From assembly GCA_019310195.1 (NCBI GenBank), contig JAFDET010000014.1:1-35820 (forward strand): a DNA stretch of 35,820 bases. Direction: 5' to 3'. This DNA comes from Deltaproteobacteria bacterium (GTDB lineage Bacteria > Myxococcota_A > UBA9160 > JAFDET01). Positions 19,908 through 28,043 of the stretch are shown here, piece after piece; within the stretch, counting starts at the first letter, position 1; every line of letters begins with the position of its first letter. Made by a program: the position numbers and the translations under genes. The notes under the pieces are model-generated. The model saw only the letters and a program-made list of their open reading frames with translations. It was not told where the DNA came from and ran no database searches.

Positions 19908-20999
19908 ATGCCTGCGCCGGAGCTGGTCGTCTACGGCTCGGAGGTCTCCTACTTCACCGGGAAGCTCGAGGCGTACCTGCGCTTCAAGGAGATCCCCTAC
20001 GAGCGCAGGCCCATGACCATGCGGCTCTTCCGCGGCGTCGTGCCCGAGAAGACCGGAGCCGCGCAGATGCCGGCGGTGGAGCTCCCCGACGGGCGCTGGA
20101 TGACCGACACCACGCCGATCATCGCCTGGCTCGAAACGCAGCACCCGGAGCCCGCGGTGATTCCCGAAGATCCGCTGCAGGCCTTCCTCAGCCGGCTGCT
20201 CGAGGACCATGCCGACGAGTGGCTGTGGCGCCCGGCCATGCACTACCGCTGGAGCTACGCCGACGGGCGCCGCTTGCTGGGCGAACGGATCGTGCGCGAG
20301 CTGATGACCGACATCCCCCTGCCCCATGCGCTCAAGGTGCTCGCGATCCGGCGCCGACAACGCGGGACGTACGTACGCAAGGACGGCGTCGACGCCCGGA
20401 CCCGCGACCACGTGGAAGCCTGCTACACGCGCACGTTGGATCAGCTCTCGGGGGTGCTGGAGCGCCGCCAATTCTTCTTGGGCGAGCGCCCGACGCTGGC
20501 CGACTTCGGATTCATGGGGCCCCTGTTCCGCCACTTCGCGCTGGACCCGACGCCGGCTCGCATCATGCGCAACCGCGCGCCCGCGGTGTGGGCATGGGTG
20601 GCCCGGGTCTGGAACGCGCGCGCCGGCCGGCTGCACGGCCCGCTGGTCGAGGGTGTTCCCCCGGACTGGGAGCCGATCCTGGACGAGATCGGCGCCACCC
20701 ACCTGGAGCATCTGTGTGCCAATGCCGAGGCCTGGAAGGAGGGCCGGCGCCGCTTCGACGTCACGATCCAGGGCGTGGGGTACCGGCGACTGCCCACCTC
20801 GCGCTACCGGGTCTGGTGTCTCGAGCGCCTGCGGGCGCACTTCGCGGCCCTGTCCGAGCCCGCGCAGGGCGCGGCGCGCACCCTGCTGGAGAAGCACGCC
20901 TGCTGGGAGCCGCTCTGGCGCGTCGAAGGCGCCGCGTCCGGCCTGGATCCGCAGGGCCGGGCGCCCTTCGCCCCGGGCGAACGCGTCTACCCGGCCTGA
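19908..20999 (+). CDS. glutathione S-transferase family protein with extended C-terminus
   Basis: LVVYGSEVSYFTGKLEAYLRFKEIPYERR...AAQMPAVELPDGRWMTDTTPIIAWLE; FFLGERPTLADFGFMGPLF. Confidence 0.8.
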   Translation: MPAPELVVYGSEVSYFTGKLEAYLRFKEIPYERRPMTMRLFRGVVPEKTGAAQMPAVELPDGRWMTDTTPIIAWLETQHPEPAVIPEDPLQAFLSRLLEDHADEWLWRPAMHYRWSYADGRRLLGERIVRELMTDIPLPHALKVLAIRRRQRGTYVRKDGVDARTRDHVEACYTRTLDQLSGVLERRQFFLGERPTLADFGFMGPLFRHFALDPTPARIMRNRAPAVWAWVARVWNARAGRLHGPLVEGVPPDWEPILDEIGATHLEHLCANAEAWKEGRRRFDVTIQGVGYRRLPTSRYRVWCLERLRAHFAALSEPAQGAARTLLEKHACWEPLWRVEGAASGLDPQGRAPFAPGERVYPA

Positions 21000-21005
21000 G
21001 CCGGC

Positions 21006-21428
21006 TCAGCTTCGCTTGGGGCCCTTGCGCTGGGACTCGGTCGGCGGGTTCTTGGCCACCCAGCGGTGGTCCTCCACCAGCGTGAGCAGGTCGAAGGAGC
21101 TCAGCACCCCCACCACCTTCTGCTCATGGGTCACCACCACCCGATGGATCCCGTGGTTGCGCATGACCCGCGCTGCGATGCTCACGTCCTCGTACTTCGG
21201 CACCGTGTAGACCTTCTCGGTCATGATGCTGCTCACCGGCGCGCCGCCCTTCACGTCGCCCACCAGATCCGAGGCGGAGATGATGCCGACGGGCTGGCCG
21301 TCGCTGTCCACCACCGGCATGGCCCCGATCCTGTTGCGTTCCATCACGTGACGCACGTGGTCCACGGTGGTGTGCGGCTCTGTGGTGAGGACGGATTCCG
21401 TCATCAGCTCGTGGACCTTGACGTTCAT
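21006..21428 (-). CDS. tandem CBS-domain protein
   Basis: MNVKVHELMTESVLTTEPHTTVDHVRHVMERNRIGAMPVVDSDGQPVGIISASDLV...SSIMTEKVYTVPKYEDVSIAARVM. Confidence 0.92.
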   Translation of the reverse strand: MNVKVHELMTESVLTTEPHTTVDHVRHVMERNRIGAMPVVDSDGQPVGIISASDLVGDVKGGAPVSSIMTEKVYTVPKYEDVSIAARVMRNHGIHRVVVTHEQKVVGVLSSFDLLTLVEDHRWVAKNPPTESQRKGPKRS

Positions 21429-21455
21429 GGACCCCCGCGGCATCGCCGTCGTCGT

Positions 21456-22328
21456 TCATCCGCCCAGGGGCCGGATCACGCTCTCGGCGAAGTCTTCGAG
21501 ATAGGCGCGCTTCTGGTCCAGGCTCGACCCGGCGCCAACGCTGTACGTGAAAGGATAGGAGACGGTACCGGTCAAACCCCGATCCGCCAGCCGGGCCAGG
21601 CTGTCCGGCTCCGGCGGCGTGGTGAGCGGGACCAGGGCGTCGAAGGGCTCGTCTGCGCGACCGGCCGCGCGACGCAACCGCGCCAACTCCTCCAGGAACC
21701 CCGCCGCCTCGTCCGGGGTCTGGCCTGTGCCGATCCAGCCGTCGCCGCGTTGGGCGGCGCGGCGCAAGGCCGGCCGGCTGAGGCCACCCACCCAGAGGGG
21801 AACGGGCTTGGCGGGAGCCGGGCTCATCTGAAGCGTGTCGAAGGCGAAGTGCTCGCCGCGGTGCTCCACGGGTCGGCCCGTCCAGACCTTGCGCAACACG
21901 TCGATGGCCTCGTCGTAGCGGCGACCGCGGGTCTCGAACGGTACGCCCAGGGTCTCGAACTCCTCGCGGATCCAGCCGGCGCCGGTTCCCAGGACGACGC
22001 GATCGCCCGACAGCACGGCGGCGGTGCCCACGCTCTTCGCCACCTCCAGCGGGTGCCGCAGGGGGAGGATGTAGACCAGCGTGGCGAAGCGCAGCCGGTC
22101 GGTCGCCGCGGCCATGGCGCTGATGGTCGCCCACGGATCGGGGAACGGCGTGGCGCCGTCGAAGCCCGGGCGACCGTCCTCGGCGTAGGGGTAGCGGGAC
22201 TCCAGGCGGCCGGGAAAGAACAGGTGATCCGAGAGGAGCACGCCCTCGAAGCCCACCTCCTCGGCGATTCGGGCCGTCGGGATCAGCTGCTCCGGCTCCG
22301 TGAACGCGAGGGACTGCCAGAACTGCAT
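21456..22328 (-). CDS. LLM class F420-dependent oxidoreductase (TIGR03619-like)
   Basis: MQFWQSLAFTEPEQLIPTARIAEEVGFEGVLLSDHLFFP...VVLGTGAGWIREEFETLGVPFETRGRRYDEAIDVLRKVWTG. Confidence 0.9.
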   Translation of the reverse strand: MQFWQSLAFTEPEQLIPTARIAEEVGFEGVLLSDHLFFPGRLESRYPYAEDGRPGFDGATPFPDPWATISAMAAATDRLRFATLVYILPLRHPLEVAKSVGTAAVLSGDRVVLGTGAGWIREEFETLGVPFETRGRRYDEAIDVLRKVWTGRPVEHRGEHFAFDTLQMSPAPAKPVPLWVGGLSRPALRRAAQRGDGWIGTGQTPDEAAGFLEELARLRRAAGRADEPFDALVPLTTPPEPDSLARLADRGLTGTVSYPFTYSVGAGSSLDQKRAYLEDFAESVIRPLGG

Positions 22329-22397
22329 GGCGGCTCCGTTGGCTTGCAGGCCGGGCCAGATTAGAACATGTTCCACTTCTCTCACAGGGAAGGATCC

Positions 22398-24365
22398 ATG
22401 CGTCGACGGCTCGCGACTGCGGCGCTCGCAGCGCTCCTGCTTCCGGCGTGCGATCCGGCGCCGCCGCCCATCGACCTGTCCGGACCGCTGGCGGACTGGC
22501 CGGTCTACGGCGGCGACGAGCGGGGCGGACGCTGGTCCCCGCTCACCCAGATCAACCGCGACAACGTCGGGCACCTGGAGGTCGCCTGGCAGTACCACCA
22601 CGGCGACGTCTCCGACGGCAGCGACGGGTCGACGCGCACCTCGTTCAACGCCACGCCCATCGTCGTAGACGACACGCTCTACTTCTGCACGTCGTTCAAC
22701 CGGGTGATCGCGCTCGACGCCGCCAGCGGCGAAGAACGCTGGACCTTCGACCCGGGGCAGCGGACCACGCGCCTGCACGGCCCCTACCCCCGCGTGTGTC
22801 GGGGCGTGGATCACTGGCGCGACCCCGAGCGCCGACCGGGCCAGGCCTGCGCCGCACGGATCTTCACCGGGACCCTCGACTCCCAGCTGATCGCGCTGGA
22901 CGCCGCCACCGGGGAGCCGTGCGCGGACTTCGGCCGCGGCGGGCGCGTGCAGCTTCGCGAGGGCATCGGCGAGGCTCCGGACTGGGAGTACTACCCGACG
23001 TCGCCGCCGCTCACCGTACTGGACGTGGTGGTGGTGGGCGCGCTGGTGGCGGACAACGAGCGTGTGGACGCGCCGGCCGGCGTGGTGCGCGGCTTCGACG
23101 CGCGCAGCGGTGCGCTGCGCTGGGCCTGGGATCCGGTCCCGCCGGGATGGCAGGGACGGCCCACCACGGACGAGGGCGAGTTCACCGCTGGCACGCCCAA
23201 TGTGTGGGCCCCGCTCTCGGCGGATACGGAGCGCGGCCTGGTCTTCGTTCCCACCGGAAACGCCTCACCGGACCACTTCGGAGGCCAGCGCCAGGGTCTC
23301 GATCACTACTCCAGCGCCACGGTCGCGCTGGACGCGCGCACGGGAACGGTGGCGTGGCACTTCCCGACCGTGCACCACGACCTGTGGGACTACGACGTGC
23401 CGGCCCAGCCCACGCTGCTGGATTTCCGGCATCCCGACGGGCGAGTCGTGCCCGCGCTGGTCCAGCCCACCAAGATGGGTCTCTTCTTCCTGCTGAACCG
23501 GCTGAACGGCCGGCCGCTGTTCCCGATCGAAGAGCGGCCGGTGCCCCAGGGCGGCGTGCCGGGCGAAACCCTGTCGCCGACGCAGCCCTTCCCCACCCAC
23601 CTGCCGCCGCTGCACCCAACCACACTTACCCCCGACGACGCCTTCGGCTTCACGCCCTGGGACCGGGGCAAGTGCCGCGAGCGCATCGCGGAGCTGCGCT
23701 CCGAAGGCATCTACACGCCGCCCTCTGTCGAGGGCAGCGTCATCTGGCCGGGTCCGGCGGGGGGCCCCAACTGGGGCGGCATCTCCCTCGATCCGGAGCG
23801 GAACCTCGCCTACGTGAACCAGATGCGCCTGCCCCTGGTGGTCAAGCTGATCTCGCGCGAGGACTACGACGCGCTGCCCGAGAAGACGGTTACCTACCCC
23901 AACGACATGTACCCGATGCAGGGCACGCCCTACGCGGTGGTCCGCGGGCCGCTGCTCTCGCCGCTGGGCGCACCATGCAACCCGCCGCCGTGGGGAACCC
24001 TGACCGCGCTCGACCTGAGCGCCGGGAAGATCCTCTGGGAGGTGCCGCTGGGCAGCAGCCGCGACCAGGCGCCGTGGCCGATCTGGTGGCTCCAGGGCGA
24101 CGTGGGTGCACCCAACCTGGGCGGGTCCATCGTCACCGCCGGCGGCCTGCTCTTCATCGGCGCCACCACCGAGAAGACGTTCCGCGCCTTCGACGTGGAG
24201 AATGGCCGCGTGATCTGGAGCACGCGACTGCCCTACACGGCCAACGCAACCCCGCTCACCTACCGGCTGGACGCGCAGGGCCGGCAATTCGTGGTAATCG
24301 CCTCGGGCGGCCACGGCTGGTCAAAACCCGGCGACGCCCTGATCGCCTTCGCCCTCCCCAACTAA
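22398..24365 (+). CDS. PQQ-dependent dehydrogenase (membrane-bound glucose dehydrogenase-like) lipoprotein
   Basis: Lipobox LLLPACDP; WPVYGGDERGGRWSPLTQINRDNVGHLEVAWQYH; HHDLWDYDVPAQPTLLDF; GGPNWGGISLDPERNLAYVNQ. Confidence 0.9.
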   Translation: MRRRLATAALAALLLPACDPAPPPIDLSGPLADWPVYGGDERGGRWSPLTQINRDNVGHLEVAWQYHHGDVSDGSDGSTRTSFNATPIVVDDTLYFCTSFNRVIALDAASGEERWTFDPGQRTTRLHGPYPRVCRGVDHWRDPERRPGQACAARIFTGTLDSQLIALDAATGEPCADFGRGGRVQLREGIGEAPDWEYYPTSPPLTVLDVVVVGALVADNERVDAPAGVVRGFDARSGALRWAWDPVPPGWQGRPTTDEGEFTAGTPNVWAPLSADTERGLVFVPTGNASPDHFGGQRQGLDHYSSATVALDARTGTVAWHFPTVHHDLWDYDVPAQPTLLDFRHPDGRVVPALVQPTKMGLFFLLNRLNGRPLFPIEERPVPQGGVPGETLSPTQPFPTHLPPLHPTTLTPDDAFGFTPWDRGKCRERIAELRSEGIYTPPSVEGSVIWPGPAGGPNWGGISLDPERNLAYVNQMRLPLVVKLISREDYDALPEKTVTYPNDMYPMQGTPYAVVRGPLLSPLGAPCNPPPWGTLTALDLSAGKILWEVPLGSSRDQAPWPIWWLQGDVGAPNLGGSIVTAGGLLFIGATTEKTFRAFDVENGRVIWSTRLPYTANATPLTYRLDAQGRQFVVIASGGHGWSKPGDALIAFALPN

Positions 24366-24494
24366 CTGCACCCAGTACCAGACCTGCACGGAGGGACGTT
24401 CCTGCATAACTGCACTGGGGGTCAGTCCTACCCGCCAGGAGTGGTACTTGGTGCAGTTATGCAGGAACGTCCCTCCGTGCAGGTCTGGTACTTT
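24364..24494. repeat. dispersed inverted-repeat element with perfect 42-bp arms
   Basis: 24374-24415 agtaccagacctgcacggagggacgttcctgcataactgcac is the exact reverse complement of 24451-24492; 35-nt loop. Same family as 9582-9734. Confidence 0.95.
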
Positions 24495-24514
24495 ATGTGA
24501 TCTCCCCGCGGGGG

Positions 24515-24543
24515 TTTACAGAAACGATACGTATCGTTATTGT
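24515..24543 (+). promoter_or_regulatory. putative promoter with embedded 16-bp palindromic operator
   Basis: TTTACA (24515-24520), 17-nt spacer, TATTGT (24538-24543). Perfect palindrome AACGATACGTATCGTT at 24523-24538. Confidence 0.6.
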
Positions 24544-24552
24544 ATTCGGCCC

Positions 24553-25404
24553 TTGGACAAGCGCACCACAGAGCGCGAGGCCGTCGCCGAGCTCCGCGAC
24601 GGCATGACCATCGGCATCGGCGGTTGGGGCTCGCGCCGCAAGCCCATGTCCGTGGTGCGCGAGATCCTGCGCTCGGAGCTCCGGGACCTGACCCTGGTCA
24701 CCTACGGCGGTCCCGACGCCGGCCTGCTGTGCAAGACCGGCAAGGTCAGCCGGATCATCTACGGCTTCGTGTCCCTGGACTCGATCCCCCTGGAGCCGCA
24801 CTTCCGCGCGGTGCGTCAGGCCGGCTCCGTGGAGGCCGTGGAGCTGGACGAGGGCATGCTGCAGTGGGGGCTCTACGCGGCGACCCTGCGCCTGCCCTTC
24901 CTGCCCACCCGCGCCGGGCTGGGCTCCGACGTACTGGAGATCAACGAGCGCTGGATCAAGCCGGTGACCTCTCCGTACGCGGACGGCGAGGAGCTGGTGG
25001 CCATGCCCGCGATCGAGCTGGACGCCGCCTTCGTGCACCTGAACCGCGCGGACGCGCGGGGCAACGCCCAGTACCTGGGCCCCGACCCCTACTTCGACGA
25101 CCTCTTCTGCGGCGCCGCCAAGCGGCGCTTCGTGAGCTGCGAGCAGATCGTCGAGACCGGCGACCTGGTCAAGGGCGGCGTCCCCCAGACGCTGCTGCTC
25201 AACCGCAGCCAGGTGGACGGTGTGATCGAGGCGCCGCACGGCGCCCACTTCACCGAGTGTCCTCCGGACTACGGCCGCGACGAGGCTTTCCAGCGCGAGT
25301 ACGCCACCACCGCCAAGGACCCGGACCACTGGGACCGCTTCTACGCGAAGTACATCGACACCGTCGACGAGGCCGAGTACCAGAAGCGGGTGCGCGAAGC
25401 ATGA
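24553..25404 (+). CDS. ipdA: CoA-transferase-fold subunit A, IpdA-like (COCHEA-CoA hydrolase alpha)
   Basis: LDKRTTEREAVAELRDGMTIGIGGWGSRRKPMSVVREILRSELRDLTLVTYGGPDAGLLCKTGKVSRIIYGFVSLDS closely resembles remembered M. tuberculosis Rv3551. TTG start proposed. Confidence 0.85.
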   Translation: MDKRTTEREAVAELRDGMTIGIGGWGSRRKPMSVVREILRSELRDLTLVTYGGPDAGLLCKTGKVSRIIYGFVSLDSIPLEPHFRAVRQAGSVEAVELDEGMLQWGLYAATLRLPFLPTRAGLGSDVLEINERWIKPVTSPYADGEELVAMPAIELDAAFVHLNRADARGNAQYLGPDPYFDDLFCGAAKRRFVSCEQIVETGDLVKGGVPQTLLLNRSQVDGVIEAPHGAHFTECPPDYGRDEAFQREYATTAKDPDHWDRFYAKYIDTVDEAEYQKRVREA

Positions 25405-26162
25405 GCGATGCGACCCGCGCCGAGGTCTGCACGACGGCGGTCGCCGACGCGTTCCGGGGGGACGGGGAGCGGCTGGCCAGCGCCTTCGGCGCCATCCCCG
25501 CCCTGGGCGCACGGCTCGCCAAGAGCACCTTCGAGCCGGACCTGCTCATGACCGACGGCGTCGCCTACCTGCGCGACGACGTGGCGCCGCTGACCGGCGA
25601 CGCTGCGCAGGAGCCGGTGGTCGAGGGCTGGATGCCTTTCCGGCGCGTCTTCGACCTGCTCTGGAACGGGCGCCGCCACGTGGTGATGACCGCCACCCAG
25701 ATCGACCGCTACGGCAATCACAACTTCGCCTGCATCGGCCCCCACGCCAAGCCCAAGGCCCAGCTCCTGGGCATGCGCGGCGCGCCCGGCAACACCATCA
25801 GCCATCCCACCAGCTACTGGGTCCCCAACCACAGCACGCGCGTATTCGTGGAGCAGGTGGATGTGGTCTCGGGCGTCGGCTACGACCGCGCGCGCAAGCT
25901 GGGCTCGGCGGCGCGCTTCCACGAGATCCGCTGCGTGGTCTCCAACCTGGGCGTCTTCGACTTCGACACGCCGGATCGGCGCATGCGTCTGGCGTCGCTC
26001 CACCCCGGCGTCTCCATCGACGAGGTCGTGGAGCAGACCGGCTTCGAGCTGACGATTCCCGACGACGCGCCCACGACGCGCACGCCCGACGCCGAGGAGC
26101 TGCGCCTGATCCGCGAGGTCCTCGATCCGGGCGGCGCCCGCGACCGGGAAGTGCCCGGCTGA
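25401..26162 (+). CDS. ipdB: CoA-transferase-fold subunit B, IpdB-like (COCHEA-CoA hydrolase beta)
   Basis: EGWMPFRRVFDLLWNGRRHVVMTATQIDRYGNHNF...GAPGNTISHPTSYWVPNHSTRVFVEQVDVVSGVGYD...VVSNLGVFDF resembles Rv3552. ATGA overlap with ipdA. Confidence 0.85.
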   Translation: MSDATRAEVCTTAVADAFRGDGERLASAFGAIPALGARLAKSTFEPDLLMTDGVAYLRDDVAPLTGDAAQEPVVEGWMPFRRVFDLLWNGRRHVVMTATQIDRYGNHNFACIGPHAKPKAQLLGMRGAPGNTISHPTSYWVPNHSTRVFVEQVDVVSGVGYDRARKLGSAARFHEIRCVVSNLGVFDFDTPDRRMRLASLHPGVSIDEVVEQTGFELTIPDDAPTTRTPDAEELRLIREVLDPGGARDREVPG

Positions 26163-26170
26163 GTGCCATC

Positions 26171-27235
26171 GTGACCTCCCCCCTCCACACACCGCTCTGC
26201 GATCTCCTGGGCTCGCGTTACCCCATCGTCCAGACGGGGATGGGCTGGGTCGCCACGCCCGAGCTGACCGCGGCGGCCAGCAACGCCGGCGCCTTCGGGT
26301 TCCTGGCGGCGGCGACGATCCCGCCCGACCAGGTCGGCCCCGCCATCGAGAGGACCCAGCGGCTCACGGACCGCCCCTTCGGCGTCAACTTCCTGATGGA
26401 CGCGCCGGGCGCCGATGTGATCAGCGAGGCCGTCATCGCCCACGGAGTGCGCGCCGCCGGCTACAACCGCGCGCCGGACCCGAGCTTGATCCAGCGGCTC
26501 AAGGCCGCCGGCGTCGTGTGCATTCCCACCTGCGGCGCCGTCAAGCACGCCGTCAAGGCGGAGAAGCTGGGCGCCGACGCCATCATCGTGCAGGGCGCCG
26601 AGGGCGGTGGCCACACCGGGAGCGTGCCCACCTCGCTGCTGGTCTCCCAGTGCGCCGACGCCGTGCGCGTCCCCATCCTGGCGGCCGGCGGGTTCCGCGA
26701 CGGGCGCGGCCTGGTGGCAGCCCTGGCCCTGGGCGCCAAGGGCGTGGCCATGGGTACGCGCTTCGTGCTGACCCGCGAGAGCCCGGTCCCCGACGCCACC
26801 GCGCAGCGCTTCGTGGCCGCGGGCGTGGACGACGTGATCGTCAGCACGGTGCTCGACGGGATGCCCCAGCGCATGATCCGCAACGAGCTGATCGACGAGC
26901 TGGAGCGCAAGGGGCCGCTGGCGCGCTTGTGGCTGTCTTTTCGCAATGCGATGGAGCTGCGCCGGGCCACCGGCGCCTCGATCCCGGACCTGCTGCGCTC
27001 GGGTCTGGCGATGCGACGCCACGAGCGGATGAGCCGCTCGCAGATGCTGATGGCCGCCAACGCGCCCATCCTGGCCCGGCGCGCCATGCAGGATGGGGAT
27101 CCCGCCGGCGGGTACCTGCCCAGCGGCACGGTGACCGGCGTGATCGACGATCGGCCCAGCTGCGCCGAGCTGGTGGCCCGCATCGTCGAGGAAGCCGAGA
27201 CCACGCTCAAGAACCTGGCCAACGGGGCCCGGTAA
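26171..27235 (+). CDS. ipdC: nitronate monooxygenase-family flavoprotein, IpdC-like
   Basis: TPLCDLLGSRYPIVQTGMGWVATPELTAAASNAGAFGFLAAATI...IIVQGAEGGGHTG...VPILAAGGFRDGRGLVAALALGAKGVAMGTRF; follows ipdAB as in the actinobacterial cluster. Confidence 0.8.
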   Translation: MTSPLHTPLCDLLGSRYPIVQTGMGWVATPELTAAASNAGAFGFLAAATIPPDQVGPAIERTQRLTDRPFGVNFLMDAPGADVISEAVIAHGVRAAGYNRAPDPSLIQRLKAAGVVCIPTCGAVKHAVKAEKLGADAIIVQGAEGGGHTGSVPTSLLVSQCADAVRVPILAAGGFRDGRGLVAALALGAKGVAMGTRFVLTRESPVPDATAQRFVAAGVDDVIVSTVLDGMPQRMIRNELIDELERKGPLARLWLSFRNAMELRRATGASIPDLLRSGLAMRRHERMSRSQMLMAANAPILARRAMQDGDPAGGYLPSGTVTGVIDDRPSCAELVARIVEEAETTLKNLANGAR

Positions 27236-27253
27236 GCCGGGCTAGGAGGTCCG

Positions 27254-28042
27254 ATGCCGTTCCAGATCGACGTCCGCGAGCGCATCGCCGAGTTCGTGAT
27301 CGACAACCCGCCGGTCAACGCGCTGAACTGCGCCGGCTGGCACCTGTTCGCCGAGCGCATCAACGAGCTCGGCCGCCGCGACGACGTCAACTGCATCGTG
27401 ATCCGCGCCGAAGGGCGCGGCTTCCAGGCGGGCGTGGACGTAAAAGAGCTGGCCGTCGACGGGAGCCTGATCACCGAGGTGAACCGCGGCTGCTACGACA
27501 CCTTCGCCGCCATCTATGACTGCCCGGTGCCGGTGATCTCGGCGGTGCACGGCTACTGCCTGGGCGGCGGCATCGGCATCTCGGGCTCCAGCGACATCGT
27601 GCTCGCCTCGCAGGACGCCAGCTTCGGGCTGCCGGAGATCGACCGCGGCGCCCTGGGCGCGGCGACCCACCTGCTGCGGATGTTCGGCATGGCCAAGACG
27701 CGGCGCATGCTCTACACGGGCGAGTCCATCGACGCCCAGGAGGCCTACCGGCTGGGCGCGCTGGACTCGGTGGTCCCGCGCGAACAGCTGCGCGACGCCG
27801 CTCTGGACCTGGCCCGCAGCATCGCCGGCAAGAGCGGCAAGGCGCTGCGCCTGGCCAAGCAGTCGCTCAACGGAATCGAGACCCTGGACGTAAAGCGCAG
27901 CTACCGCTTCGAGCAGGGCTTCACCCTCGAGCTCTACACGTCGCCCGACTCCCAGGAGGCGCGGGACGCCTTCGTGGAGAAGCGCGACGCGAGCTTCGAC
28001 CCCGACACCCCGCCCGACGACGGCCGCAACGACGGAGCCTGA
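27254..28042 (+). CDS. enoyl-CoA hydratase/isomerase (EchA20-like by context)
   Basis: FVIDNPPVNALN...CIVIRAEGRGFQAGVDVKEL...VISAVHGYCLGGGIGISGSSDIVLASQDASFGLPEIDRG. Confidence 0.85.
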   Translation: MPFQIDVRERIAEFVIDNPPVNALNCAGWHLFAERINELGRRDDVNCIVIRAEGRGFQAGVDVKELAVDGSLITEVNRGCYDTFAAIYDCPVPVISAVHGYCLGGGIGISGSSDIVLASQDASFGLPEIDRGALGAATHLLRMFGMAKTRRMLYTGESIDAQEAYRLGALDSVVPREQLRDAALDLARSIAGKSGKALRLAKQSLNGIETLDVKRSYRFEQGFTLELYTSPDSQEARDAFVEKRDASFDPDTPPDDGRNDGA

Positions 28043-28043
28043 C

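Noticed and set aside
18882-20897. 671-aa minus-strand ORF
   Set aside because: Shadow of pap and the GST gene; composition typical of non-coding frames.
24374-24492. Rho-independent terminator for the PQQ dehydrogenase
   Set aside because: Stem is long and perfect, but the loop is 35 nt and there is no T-tract; the family relationship to 9582-9734 suggests a dispersed element.
24501-24514. ccccgcgggg palindrome
   Set aside because: 10 bp of pure G/C in a GC-rich genome; not distinctive compared with the adjacent 16-bp AT-containing palindrome.
24448-24552. Extended N-terminus of the ipdA ORF (MVQLCRNVPPCRSGTLCDLPAGVYRNDTYRYCIRP)
   Set aside because: It translates the inverted-repeat element and the promoter; homology to IpdA starts at LDKRTTEREAV.
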